Below the pieces are notes generated by a model that saw nothing but the letters and a program-made list of their open reading frames with translations, had not been told where the DNA came from and ran no database searches. This document shows, in pieces, positions 1 through 11,749 of a stretch of 64,000 nt of DNA. This DNA is from Prostheceraeus crozeri. Its lineage: Eukaryota; Platyhelminthes; Polycladida; Euryleptidae. Where the stretch lies: positions 1-64,000 of the forward strand of contig CAJQUW010008939.1 in NCBI GenBank assembly GCA_907163375.1, read 5' to 3'. The translations under genes were made by a program, and so were the position numbers. Position 1 is the first letter of the stretch, and every line of letters starts with the position of its first letter.

Positions 1-444
1 TTCACGATGCATGGACTTCGGTATCACCAGTCGCTCTTACTTATAGGCTAGTCCATCTTTCGTAGAATTCTCGACTGCCACGCCTTTGCATGCTAGAATT
101 ATCGGGCATCCTCAAATCGGAGTCTTCTTTTGACGCTATTTTCAGCTTATTCAACGTCACTGAAAGTTGACCTTGTAATGACGAGTTCTCCAACTGGAGT
201 GCGAATGATCTCCTTACTAAACTTGACTTTGGAAACATTCGACTGAGAAGATCCTCAATCCACATTGACCTTCCGGGTTTCCAGTGCACCTGGATATTGT
301 ACTTTTGAATTCTTCGTATTCGTGAAGGCGCCTCGTTGATCGATTTCTTGAAAATCGCCTCCAGGGGTTGTGATCTGTCTCCACGACGACAGGATTTGAT
401 ATTCCGTAGATATAATGATCAAACTGCTCGCATGCATTAACGAC
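1..444 (-). pseudogene. Ty3/gypsy RNase H remainder, beyond the MITE
   Basis: On the far side of the MITE the same RNase H domain resumes with ACEQFDHYIYG (about 436-400) and VVVETDHNPW. In another frame the end of the domain reads HWKPGRSMWIEDLLSR (about 288-240), matching the conserved close of gypsy RNase H. The frame changes at least once. Homology is continuous across 1308 and 444 once the MITE is ignored, which shows that the MITE was inserted later. Confidence 0.75.
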
Positions 445-1299
445 TAGGGCTGTCCACCGACTATCGACTAGTCGACTATTACCCTGATTTGTCGACTACA
501 ATTTAGAATCCGACTAGTCACATTTCATGACACAAACCGATTTCTTGCTCAGTCATTCTATTTTGGGATCATCAGATAGCGTCATAATTCCAATCACTAC
601 AGCGATTACTCAGCAGCCGTAGATTGTCAGCTCATGCAGGCGCACGCTGCCGATCCTTTGCTCGTTAACAGTATGAAGAGGAATGGATATCAATCTCCGG
701 GCTCGCTGTAATTGGTTGAATCGAACAATACACCTCACTCATGAACTGACTAAGATTTCGTGAGTGTGCAATCGGCAGACACCGAAACATATTATCGGTT
801 TTTAGTTGAACAGGCGATCATAGATTGGCAAGATGAAGAGTGCCATCAAACAAGAAGGGTACCAGTGCACAGAGCAGAGTAGACATTAACATATCACAGT
901 GGTGCATTTATGATTTCATCGACGATATGATCGTCAATTAAACAGATTTGCATGATATGTCGAGTAAAAGCTTCCACAACTTTTACTGAGATAGAAGACT
1001 TGTTTTCAAGCGCGAGATCTTTCGCCTATATTATACTATAATTTTTATACTTTAATTTACTTCATAGAATTTATCATTTAAACAGATTATTAGTAAGCAC
1101 AGCTAATATGGTTGTTAATATAGAATAACATCAGGTAAAGTAAAACAATTGCAAACGACAAGAAAGTGAAGAATTAGGCCCCTATCCGCAGAATTACAGT
1201 AAATAGGCCCAGTCAAATACTTAAGTGTAGAAATACGACTAGTCGACTACCTTTTACGAGATTAGTCGACTATAAAAAAACCGTAGATGGACAGCCCTA
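445..1299. mobile_element. hAT-type MITE inserted in gypsy RNase H
   Basis: The ends are TAGGGCTGTCCA (445) and TGGACAGCCCTA (1299), perfect 12-bp terminal inverted repeats. They are flanked by an exact 8-bp duplication TTAACGAC at 437-444 and 1300-1307. An 8-bp duplication with TAGGG-type ends indicates hAT. Both ends carry subterminal copies of CGACTAGTCGACTA-like palindromes, likely transposase binding sites. No coding frame is visible, so it is non-autonomous. The perfect target duplication and ends suggest a fairly young insertion. Confidence 0.93.
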
Positions 1300-1307
1300 T
1301 TAACGAC

Positions 1308-2460
1308 TGCCAGCATCTCCTTCACAATTTGAGCGTATCGAGTTTCAGGACGAGACCTGCCTCTGCTTGCGAAGGCTACTGGAAGTCCACATCTCAATCC
1401 ATTCTGTGACGCATTGCACTGTATGACGGCAGGCTTGTCCTATTCGAAGTATTTCAGCAATGGTGCTGATGTAATGAGTTTATTCAATTCATTGAAAGTT
1501 GTTTCACACTGTGGGGATTAATTGAACCTCACATCCTTCCTTAGAAGATTTCGTAGCGGCTGAGCTATAGTGGCCAATTATCAATGAGATAATTCACTGA
1601 TACAAGTAGAGTACGTAATTCTGATACGTTGTTGGGAGCCGTCATGCCTTCGGAAGTTAGCCGGAAGCCCATTTATCGCACTTCAGTGCACCGTATTTCT
1701 GTCTTTTACTTCGATTCAAATGCACACGGTCTCTACATCTTTGCAGCAGCGCCATAACTCGTTCATCCTGCTCCGTTTCGCTTACTCCAATCACGAGGAT
1801 ATCGTCAGCAATTATGAAAGTACCACGTAGACCTTCCATACATTGTGACATCGCCTTCTGGAATACTTCTAGTGCGCACCGGATACCAAACGGTAGTCGA
1901 AGGCAGCGATCACGTCCAAAAGACGTATTGAACGTTGTTAACATGGATGATTCTTTGTCCAATTTTATATGGTGGAACCGATTCTTGAGGTCGAATTTGC
2001 TGATGTATTTCACCCCACTGAGTTGAGGTGACAGTTCTTTCAAGACAGGGATGGTACTCGTATAGTGCTCACGCTTGATAGCTTCATTCAGGTTCAGACA
2101 TAGATGCGTATTTCACCATTTACTTTGAGTGCTGGAACCATGCTGCTAACACAAGATGTTGGCTCAGCCACTTGCGTAATAATTTCTTCAATCACCAGCT
2201 TGTCCTAACTTGACTTCACTTGTTCATCAGTGATTGCAGAATTCGTCGTTGAGTATGCTGCACAGGAGTATATCGTTCATCAATGTGGATGTGTTGCGTC
2301 ACGTCGATACAGCCCACTTCGTCATCGAACACGTCACTGAATTGCTGGAAGATAGAATTTTTATCTGCTTGCACTCTGTTGACAAGCTCCATGCAATTGA
2401 TATACTTGGTTTCAATCAATCTGAGATAAATTGCCGATCTCTTACCGATTAAAGGATCAT
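1308..2460 (-). pseudogene. Ty3/gypsy pol: pre-RT linker, reverse transcriptase, start of RNase H
   Basis: The frame at 2419-2216 contains FSDVFDDEVG and PVQHTQRRI, the linker that precedes RT in gypsy polyproteins. The frame at 2043-1657 has the RT core: YISKFDLKNRFHHIKLDKES, then TTFNTSFGR, LRLPFGI and IADDILVIG. The last is the catalytic DD box with I where Y, F or V is usual. Between 1450 and 1308 the start of RNase H can be read (AVIQCNASQNGL, PVAFASRGRS, then RYAQIVKEMLAVV), after which the MITE target site begins. Stops and frame shifts separate the blocks, so no polyprotein can be made. Confidence 0.85.
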
Positions 2461-2859
2461 AGTCATTACCTTTGAGGATCTAGAACGTCAATTGATGTTG
2501 GTCGCCTCTTTCTTATCGTTGACAGGGAACTGAATTGATCCAATGCAGTTCAACACTGTCTTGTTGTAACACTTGAGGATTGACAGTCCTTTGCTCACTT
2601 GTTTAAGATCGACATCTCCCGTTATTCATATATAGCACCACACTTGCAATGTATTAATGTCACTAGCACTGTCCACAAGGAGTTCGATGCGTCGTTTGCC
2701 CATGAGATCCTCTTTGATTATGGAATGCTGGCGAACGATTGTATTGATAACAGCGGCGAACCACGTAGAGGCATCTTTAACTGCATATGGATACTTGACG
2801 TCTTGTTAGAAATCGGCTTCATGTCTACAGTTTGTAATCGCTCTACAGACTTCTGAAGT

Positions 2860-3600
2860 GATTCAGTTTTTCTCTATGTCGACATGTCTGACCCTTGGCT
2901 GGACAGCTGCCGTGTTTGTGAATGCCTCCACAGAATCCACATGGCTTGCGCATGATTTGACCCTGACTTCTGCAGTTCTTCCCTGTTCTCCTACTGCTGT
3001 GCAACCACTGTGGCTTCGCTGGATGCTGTTTCGAGACCGCCGATATCCCTGTTGAGGTAAAGGATTCTTCCTCTGAGCTGGCCTTCTCTGCTCCTTGCAC
3101 AATATGCAGCACTTTTTTTCAAGACTAACGTCACCATGCTTTTCTCAGCGCAGGATGTTGCGTAAATTAGAAGTGACATAGAAGATAAGTTTGCCTCGAA
3201 TCAGTTCATTAACTATATTGTCGGTGTTTAAGTTCACAAGTCATTGCCAATTCACGCAGCACAGACACGTATTCGATTGCCGTTTCTATTACCTCCCATT
3301 TTTTTGTTTGAAATGCGTATCTGTCGAAGACCACATTCTTCATTGGAGTAGAATATCGTTCGAACTGTTCAATAACTGTGTTCATCTTGGTTGCCTCCGA
3401 CTTGTCTTTCCATTGAATGTCTTGTACAGACATAACGCATAATCGCCAATAGCGTTTAGGAAGGTCGCCACTCGTTTACTGTCATAATGATTGACCAAGT
3501 CCGTCGGAATTTCATAAGTCTTTCACTTGAAGATGAAGTCGAACCATCCATCAGCCGTCAATGTTATATGAGGAGGTGGAGGAAACGATTTGGCCGCCAT
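2860..3600 (-). pseudogene. Ty3/gypsy Gag with CCHC-like zinc knuckle, broken
   Basis: The likely start is the ATG at 3600-3598 on the minus strand, which opens with MAAKSFPPPP, about 10 nt after the primer binding site. An early stop follows the FDFIFK segment. Homology continues in other frames: a typical gypsy Gag stretch lies near 3430-3210 (VIEQFERYSTPMKNVVFDRY, then a segment with YVSVLRELAMTCEL). A zinc knuckle of the gypsy form C-x2-C-x3-H-x4-C (CGFCGGIHKHGSC) lies near 2960-2920. Gag would bind and package element RNA. At least two frame changes and several stops make this non-functional. Confidence 0.75.
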
Positions 3601-3610
3601 TTCACCACTT

Positions 3611-3624
3611 GACTTCTGACACCA
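3611..3624 (-). other. Primer binding site of the gypsy element
   Basis: Minus-strand TGGTGTCAGAAGTC lies 10 bp upstream of the Gag ATG. The TGGTGTCAGAAG form is a common PBS of animal gypsy elements, where a host tRNA 3' end primes minus-strand DNA synthesis. Its place between the presumed LTR and Gag fits. Confidence 0.6.
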
Positions 3625-5977
3625 TTTTCAGAGGACCGATTGTAGGCTTAATGAAATAGATTGGCTGCGCAATACAGGTAATAGTAAATGCGAACATAGA
3701 AATCTAACAGAGACATGTCACGTCACATGTGTGACTCAAGGTCGCGGCACATCTGAGGGAACTAAGTTGGGGCATGAAGAACCAATTAAAAGCTTCGATT
3801 TACTCATGTTACTGATTCTAACCCAATGATACAGACGTTGGCAGGTGCATCTAAGTGAAAATTCGTGCGATTTATGTGCCGTTACTGTGCATTGCATGAA
3901 GCTTAATTTCCATTCTAGAGGTTTTATTGTTGTCAATTTCTATGCGTCACATAGAACATCGTAAACATACTTTTCTTCGTAAATGGGCCTAGGATACGGA
4001 TTTTCTCATATCTGATGCTGTAAGACTAAATCGACAGCCATCACTGTCGCTACATCTTTATTTTCTAAGTTTTCTCTTTGAACCAGGACAAAAAAAATGA
4101 GCTTTTATCTTCATTGCCTGATCGGCTCATCAGAGTATGGTCTTTTGAACACCAGTCGTCGACGTTCTTGCCTTAGAGTTACAATGGGATAGAAATTGTA
4201 CTCTCACAACAAACTTTTTCGAAGGAATTATTTTTTAAGAAAATTAGTTATCTCTGTGTTAGCTCTTATCATTAATTTGATTTCTATGAAAAGGAATGTC
4301 GCTATCCTGCAACGTTTCGCTTTAAACCGGATGAACCCTAGAGATTCAATTCATAGAAATCTAACGCACATAAATTGAAATGTGTTGGAAGCGTAAATTA
4401 TCAATTCTTTGCATTTTATCTGATGTCGTGAGCCATCTCCAGATTGTGTTCACTAATTCAGCCGGTTCAACATCATTAAGTGCATATTCAATTCAAAATC
4501 ATTATTTTCACTTGCAATTAGAAATAAAGCGATAAGTATCACTAAAAAAAGCATTTAGATATTATCCCTTTGACTATATCCGCTTGCAAACATCTCTATA
4601 AACAGCTCAACTATTAAGTTGTGAAGAACCACATGAATACTCGTACTCACTGAAGATCAAGATATCATTGTGTATGCTCAGGCCTCAGTGTGAAAATTTA
4701 TGATGCATTTGAACACGTTCAGGTTTGATTATTTATTTGTATTTATCACTTCATTTTGTGCGGAAGAATGGCCCTGTATCAATAAGAATACTCGTAAATT
4801 TTAATTTACTGATCCTCATTTTTCTAAAAAAAATTTCCCCGTCAAAGCACGTCATGCCCACATTTCCTCCGCAAATGAAAATTGCATATTAGAAATGATG
4901 AGGCCCGTGTATCTGGAATATATACAACTCAAAGCAAGTAATTGCAGTCACTCCGCAACACTATAATTACAGTCGAGCCATGCTTGTACTCTTGTTCTGC
5001 TCCGCTCATGTTCTATATATGATTATGATTCCCTAGAAGTTTTACCAATTTGACTCAAATAACAGGTGCAGCATTCTAATTCGCAAGTAACATTCTACAC
5101 ATAACAATTTTTATATTTTTGTTGGCACGACCGCACAACTGCTGCAAGCATTAGAACATTCTACAGAATGCATCCTAACAACGTCGTCAGCCGAGGACCG
5201 CCCGCGAGTTTCGACACCTTCCTCGGAACTCGCATCTATCACACTCCTTGATTTTCCATCTTTTCAAGTTCACTGGCGTCGGTAACAGATCATACGTCGA
5301 CCGAATCAGGAACTTCGTCTCTCCACGGGACTGTCACAGTAGGTTCTTCCACGACACTTGTTTTTCAGTGACCTCACTCCAACACATCCATGCACCCTGC
5401 TCTGATTGGCTGCTTCCACGCTTCCTCCTCTGCACGCCTTACTTCCGCTGTTATCAACTCTATTCTGTCCCTGTCCTTGCCTTCGACCACCACTTCTCTC
5501 TCTGCCAACCCAACCCGCGTCTACCCATCTGAACCATACCAATAATTTCCTCTTGCCTTAATTGTGATTCGACGATTTCCGAATTCTTCTGCGCTGACCA
5601 TTTTCGACCGGTTTCCACGGAGCATTTGATATTCGTTATGCTACAATTCGTTCCTAACATGACGAAGTGGTGTGCACAACATGTTATGCGAAAGCGATAA
5701 TTTGAGTTTTTGGAATGACTATACGAACCCTAATGTCACGAACTAAAAGGATTGCCCTTTGAGATATGCATTGAATTTTTCTATCACTTAATGTCATCTT
5801 AAACAATTTGTTTGCTCTACTGAAAAGTTAGAAATGGCACTTGTAACACCTCGTCCTTCAGTTGTTTTGTGCTTTTTACACAGAGCATTATTTGTTGAAA
5901 TGACGGCATAGGTCTGGGCCATGAATTTACAAAATATTTGTACACTGCCTGATAAAAAACTTAACATTTATCATTGT
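3625..5977. other. No gene recognised; gypsy LTR remains then AT-rich DNA
   Basis: The first few hundred bases should include the 5' LTR of the gypsy element, but its boundary cannot be set. The rest, including open frames near 4196-4378 and 5248-5660, shows no motif or domain that I can recognise. I see no repeat ends in it. Confidence 0.5.
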
Positions 5978-6844
5978 TAGTGTTGGGCATCGCTAAAAAG
6001 AAAGTCAGTTCCGTAAACAATAATCCGTTAATTTGGGAGTAAAGTAACGGAAGTTAAAGTTAAACCGTTAATTCGTTAAATTTTATGTTATCTTTAAAAT
6101 CGAATTTTAGTTAACACCGTGTCTTCACAGATAAATTTCCTGCTATTCTTAGTTTCTTTATTTTTCTTCGGCTAGGAACCTATACACCTCTTGTGAAAAC
6201 TTATAAGCCTACATCTTTGCTATCCATGCAGCTTTTCTCAAAAAAGACTAAAACCATCTCACAGCAGTTCTCATGCCAATGTGTCTTACAAAATGTAAAG
6301 TCGTTTGTTCTGATGAATTATTCCACTAAGCCTTTATCCATCAATCTCTTTCATTCGAGTCGTTGTGTAAAGAACACTTGCACACAAAGCTGACATATTC
6401 TTCCTACACTAAGGAAATTTGTTCGGCACTTCGGAGCATGCACGTAGACGAAATGAGACCGCATTGTGGAACAGAATCGATTCTTGTGACCTTGTATGAC
6501 TGCGCTCCTGACACTGTCTGCCTCATTGTGTGAAGAGAATAGCTTCACGCAAAAACCGATGCGAATTCTGTATGACGCCGCGCGTTGTTGTCAGAGTGCA
6601 CCATGAACGAAGGTGAAGCAAGTTAACTCAGCCTTCAAAAGTCATGACATCAAGCCTTCTGACATCATGAGCTGAGCTCACAGCCGCATATTCTTTAAAA
6701 AAAGTCAACGGATTAACGGACTCCCATGAGAGTAACGGAAGTTAAACTAATCGTTAACTTTTTTTAGAAAGTTAAAAAGTTAAAAAAAGTTAACTTCCGT
6801 TAATTAACGGATTAACGGAAGTTAACGGATTGTGCCCAACTATG
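5978..6844. mobile_element. hAT-type MITE with TAACGGA-rich inner ends
   Basis: The left end is TAGTGTTGGGCATC and the right end, in reverse complement, is CATAGTTGGGCACA. They are flanked by ATCATTGT (5970-5977) and ATCATTGC (6845-6852), a 7 of 8 match. Inside both ends there are dense copies of a GTTAACGGA/TCCGTTAAC motif (about 6025-6080 and 6710-6835). The TGTTGGGCA end is widespread in animal hAT MITEs. The open frames inside show no transposase. Confidence 0.8.
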
Positions 6845-7069
6845 ATCATTGCTGCTATCAATGGCAGCTACTAAAAATTCTAGGTCAATCTTACTCTCAA
6901 ACAAATTTCTATCTGCCTTATCTTGCATAATCAGATGAAGATAAGTAAAAACATCGTATAATTCAAATTTTTCGTGAAATGTATGGCCATTGGAATGATT
7001 CGTTGTGGATGTATGCGTATTATACTGCTGGTAAAGAATAAAAATGTATCGCATGTAGGCTAGCTCATA

Positions 7070-7990
7070 GCAGTTGGTTGGTACGTTGGCGTGAAAAAGA
7101 AAAAGTTGTACGACAGAGAAGTTTTGGAAGACCAAGGAAACAAAGAGTCACCAAAAAGTCTCAATTCAAAGCTGATCATTACAACGAAGAAAAATCGGTT
7201 TTAGAAAGTTTCGCGTCTAGCAATAGTCTTGAAATCTGCTGTTGGTATCAAATGTTACACTAGAAATGCATATCTACTTACGCATGCTTGTCAATAACAT
7301 ATTGAACTTTGATGAATTTATGAGACCACTTTCCCTTATGAATGAACATGTTGTTTGTTGCAGGTCTCGAACACAAATGAAAAAGATTAGAGTAGTTCAA
7401 GCGACATTCTAAAAGGGGAACTGATAAGCGACATCGCGTGATGTGGACGGAGTAATCTCGGTTCACCCTCGATTTCCACATTGGGAGAGTTTGCGCTCGT
7501 AGACTGTCTGTTGCGAGAGATATGCAGCCTGTTGAATTTTAGATTATGATCGATTCGGCGGTGGCAGCGTTATGATATGGCAGCGTATGTAGCGGGGTGA
7601 ACGAAAGGCTGCCTTTGCCACCAAAGCACCTTGGATTGTAAATGTCATCCCTCAGAGGTTGTAACTCTTTTGTTACTCCAACAATATTGAGGCACCATCT
7701 CATCATCATCCAATGACAATGCGCGGCCGCACAGAACAAACCAGCCAGGTGATAACAGCTGAGTGGCTGAGTAGGCATGACTCCCATAGCCTTCACGCTC
7801 TCCTGATTTTTCACCGATCGAGCTTCGTGGGATGAGTTAGGTAAAAGGCTGAAGGACTCGTATCCACATTCTCTTACCAATCACTTTCTGAAAGATTGGT
7901 TGAAAAGCAATGGGAATGCATTGAGCAAGAGAGATCGGATGGACTCAATGAACTTGAGAGAATTAGTAGATTTTGAACTTGCTTTAATGC
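7070..7990 (+). pseudogene. Tc1/mariner-like transposase relic
   Basis: Plus-strand fragments in Tc1 order, but in different frames, can be read. First comes an N-terminal helix-turn-helix-like piece (RWREKEKVV, then RQRSFGRPRK) near 7080-7140. Then comes the hallmark DYDRFGGGSVMIW near 7545-7580, followed by QVITAEWLSRHDS near 7745-7785 and a WDELGKRLKD segment after it. Tc1 transposases cut and paste DNA through a DDE/D triad. Here stops and frame changes abolish the protein, and no terminal repeats were recognised. Confidence 0.7.
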
Positions 7991-9814
7991 TAGGGGCTGT
8001 CATGCAGGTTAAATGAATATATGCGAAATATATTTTCATCATTTAAAGTTACAGTTTTGATGTTACTTCATAAATGAAAATGATGGCTCTTGCAATTTCT
8101 AAGAGTTAAGATTTTTTGTCAAGCGGTATATATTAAAATGATGAATTAGAACATGTAGTTGATTTTCCTATTTGATCCATCATTATGACATATAATAGAC
8201 AAAAGCAGTTGAAGTGGATTGCAGTCTCGCAGGAAAATAGAAGTAGATATAGTCTTTGATTGTGTATTGAATTTGTTCATGAAGAGTAAGAAGGTTGTCT
8301 GTGGTTATCATCATCGCATTGTATAGTTTTATCATATTTTCTAAACTCTACCTGCCCTTCATTAACTATTTGACCGTCGAGGGCAAGTAGTACTTGCACA
8401 ACTCATTTTGCTTAACTGACATTTACTTCAAACTGGCAATGAAGGAATGATCTGTTGATAAAATACATGTACCTATGAATGCCTGAATAAAGAAGGTACT
8501 GCATTCAGAAAGTATATGTCAGTCACAAGATAATCGACTGGAATCCTCACTTAATTCTCTGATTTGTTATATAATATCATTTGTATAGCAACAACTTGAA
8601 CAGGGTCTTAAGCAACCGTTCTTTTGTATCATCATCTCACACCCATCATTGAATTCTTTGATGAGATCTTGATTTCTTCTAACGTTGACAATGTTTTCCC
8701 GCCCAAAACGTTGACAAAAAGTATGGTCAGTCTTTGTCGCATAGCAGCTATTTTTGTTGTAGGTGGCGTTCTGATGAGAAAATGCACGCCATACATACTA
8801 CGAGTACTAGTTCCATGTTCAGGCGATGAAGCTCGAAGAGGAATCTGCTGATGCATTAAGAAGCCCTAACTTAATATTCAATGCCATGAAGCACGGTGTT
8901 CACTATCATCATAGAAGCAGCCATAAAACAAAATTAACATCCACTCAATAAAAAAGATAAATTACTCTACTTCAAACAATTAATGAATCAGAATCAAAAA
9001 CGCAGTTTTGACGTGAGCACTACTTGTTTCACCAATTCCTTGCCATCATCAGGTGAAACTAAACAAAGTGGGTAGGAGAGAGTAAACTGTTGTATGTAAA
9101 ATGTTATATAATCACTCAATAGATGGAGATGACATCAAAAGTTATTTAGATATTGATCTATTTGTCTTGATAATTGTAATAATATTTGATGAATGCGCAA
9201 TTTTTGTCGACCCCTATATTGTACTTGCATGATTCATTCATATATCTTGTATAGTTTTATATTTATTTTGCTACTATTTATCTTGCGTGATTAAAACATC
9301 ACGTTAGGCCGTGTGTATATAGTGATCATCTGAAAAGGTGTCAACGGGAAAGGAAATTCCCTCGATTAACTCGTGCTTTTCTCAGTGGTTCTGCAATCAT
9401 CGACAATCAGCAAAGAATTTTTTGTATGATTCCTTGTTATTTATCTATGGATATTCATGTGTGACTGGTCTGGTGCTACATAGTTTAATCAGTTTTTGAT
9501 AATATTATGCATTCTCGCATCATCGGCTATAGCCAATTACGATTGACAAATTATATTTAGCTACGAACAACTAGTGAATCCATCATCAAAATTCATAACT
9601 CAAGAATAATCAATTGGTGAAGTTATCTAATTAATTCTAATTTTTTCGCTAATTTCATCTAAAACAGTGGATACATGGACTTTGCATTATTTAAATGAAT
9701 AATGAAGTTCATGCCGAATGTTAATGAAATTTATTTAACCGAATTTTTCACACTTCTAAAGACAAACTAATAACCCGGATGCAGCATCGTATTCAAGTAA
9801 AATAGAAGACTAGT
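7991..9814. other. AT-rich DNA without recognised gene
   Basis: I find no coding motif here. The only structure noted is a hammerhead-like motif on the minus strand near 9.0-9.06 kb, listed separately. The 8624-8856 stretch is open on both strands but shows no family I know. Confidence 0.5.
9012..9060 (-). ncRNA. Decayed hammerhead-like motif (Penelope-type)
   Basis: On the minus strand CTGATGA (9052-9046) is followed after 15 nt by GAAAC (9030-9026). A GTA then precedes GTG, which can pair with the CAC before CTGATGA. The core strings are intact, but stem II is poor (three pairs plus a wobble), so self-cleavage is doubtful. It may be the tail of an old Penelope-like element. Confidence 0.3.
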
Positions 9815-9975
9815 TATTGTAGAAAAGACTCTATTACAAATGTACACAATTACTAATCACATTAATTACAACACTGTACACAGACGGCTTGTGCGTAACG
9901 ACAACATCGATGATGTACACATCACACAAGTCTTCTTCGCCTAAGAAAATGCAGTTCTGTCAGTCAGTCAGTCGT

Positions 9976-11605
9976 TTATTCCACCTCCATCTGGCTCTGT
10001 TCCTTCAATTCTCGCATGAAGCGACTCATCAAACGCGGACGTGGACATCGCTCTGATAGAAGGCCATTGCCATCTTGAGCACGCACCACTCTGCCGCTGT
10101 TCCACGCGTAGCTGTTGCATTTGAGAAGAAGGCGTCGTTGTCGTCTGATGGAAGTGGTGGTGCTGGATTTTGTTGTGCTCTTTCCTGTGTTGTCTGCATC
10201 GCCGTCCACTCTTGTCCATCGGATGTCCACTCTCCTTCCTCGCAACAGGGCTCGATTGATGTGCCACTTGAGTTGTTTGTTGCCTTGCATGAGAGTGGAG
10301 AGTGTGTTGGCGGCGTTTGGACGAAGGATTCGGTAATAGAGGACAGTGGGCGATGTGGCGACGTCAGTGGTGTCGGGTCGTACGCCCAACTCCACAAGGA
10401 TTCTGTGTTGAGGCTGTCGGGTGTTGACTCGGAGTTTAGTGCGTATCCAACCGATACCAAAACGACGCACTTGGTCATGAGAGAGACCGAGAGTGTGTTC
10501 ATGTCTAGCAGCCAAGACTTGCCATGCTGACCAGCGACCAGTGAGACGCAAGGGGTGAGGCAGGCATGGGTTTTCTTCAGTCTCTCTCTTAGGTCTCAGT
10601 TGCTTGGCGACAGTCTTGTTTGACTTCTGTGCTTTGGCAGCTGCAGTCAGCCGTTTTGCAGTTGCAGATGGAGACGCTCTCTTCTTGGCACCAGCGGTTG
10701 TACGTTTTCTCTTCATTGGAGGATGAAGTATTCTCCGTATTCTCTCTCGAATCTCTTCATCTTTCTCATCGTCATCACCTCGTGTTGTAGCAGTACTGTC
10801 GGGGACTGACTCAGTGGATGGGTTATCCAGTCTCGACAACATGGCATTGACATCGCTTGCAATAGGATCGCTCCTTCCACGCACCTCCTCTCTGTAGGCA
10901 TCAAAGAACTCCACTCCGTGCTCCAGATAACAGATGGCCATCAAGAAGTCGAAGATGCTTCTCATGTTGTCCAGTTGGAGGTATTTTCCACCTGTCATTT
11001 CAGCCAAAGCCTTCCAAAAGAACTCGAATCTTGCGTTTGGAAGCGCTTGTACACTGTAAATGCTTACATTCAACTCTTCCTTCAAGGCTTGTGTCTCTTG
11101 ACGCCAATCTAACTTGCGGAGGTTTCTGCAGCTGGTGATGATGTCATGTGGCAAGTCATCTCCAATGATGACGAGACGCTTTCGAGTTCCGTGACTCCAT
11201 GAGAAGCTGGTGCGCAACCTCGTGCAAAGCCAACTCATAGCACTCTCTGCTATCACCACCACCACTTGTGCCTCTCACGCTGCGTACAAAATGGCATAGC
11301 TCCGGTGCATCAGATGTGAGATCCAGATGTTGCAGAAGGTAAGGTTCTTCTCCGTAATCTCCGTGTCCCAGGATTCCGATCCGAATACCTGGGATATCGG
11401 CAAGCAATCGCTCCGTCAACTCAATTACTCGGTCCTTTACTGTGCTGATGACACTGCTCATAGAGCCAGTCGTGTCGAAGCAGAAGACAATCTCAATTGG
11501 CTGGTTGATCATGTCAGCTGGAGGCGGTGTTGATGTCGAGGGATCTGCAACAGATGCAGCGGATACTTTACTGCTGCTTCGTTTGTTGAGTTCAGGCTTC
11601 GTCAT
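9976..11605 (-). pseudogene. vWA-domain protein, copy 1, frameshifted
   Basis: This is a near-identical paralogue of the genes at 13402-15024 and 23055-24680, starting at MTKPELNKRS (11605). The vWA domain has an intact metal-site motif FDTTGSM (residues 43-49). One extra A in the run GCGCAACC (about 11215), where copies 2 and 3 have GCGCACC, shifts the frame, so the two halves (11605-11156 and 11265-9976) are in different frames. The polyadenylation signal present in the other copies is altered to AATAGA here. The TATA box at 11658-11664 is intact. It is a pseudogene unless the extra base is a sequencing error. Confidence 0.85.
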
Positions 11606-11657
11606 TCTCGTTCGCTTGTATTGTAGATTGAATGCTGGAATTCCCGTCTGCGGCGCA

Positions 11658-11664
11658 ATTTATA
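11658..11664 (-). promoter_or_regulatory. TATA box of vWA copy 1
   Basis: TATAAAT on the minus strand, about 53 bp upstream of the ATG. The surrounding sequence (GCGTATAAATTGCGCCGC) is shared with copy 2, so the core promoter was duplicated with the gene. Confidence 0.6.
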
Positions 11665-11749
11665 CGCTAGAATCAGTTATAATTAGAAGGCGACGACACA
11701 GTGAGTCATTTGCTGTGGTGACGTCAGTCGAGATTTCTTTTTAATCATT

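Larger units (their letters stand above)
1..3624 (-). mobile_element. Ty3/gypsy LTR retrotransposon relic, truncated by window edge
   Basis: Read on the minus strand, the order is primer binding site (about 3.62 kb), Gag with zinc knuckle, a pre-RT linker, reverse transcriptase and RNase H, which is Ty3/gypsy order. Integrase and the 3' LTR would lie to the left of the window. The 5' LTR should begin just right of 3624, but its outer end cannot be placed without the second LTR. Many stops and frame changes show that the copy is dead. A MITE (445-1299) interrupts the RNase H domain. Confidence 0.85.

Noticed and set aside
10075..10530. Long open frames antisense to the vWA genes (also 13101-13562, 14647-14925 and 23154-23609)
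   Set aside because: They recur at equivalent positions in all three copies because they are shadows of the GC-richer coding strand. They have no own start context or domain.
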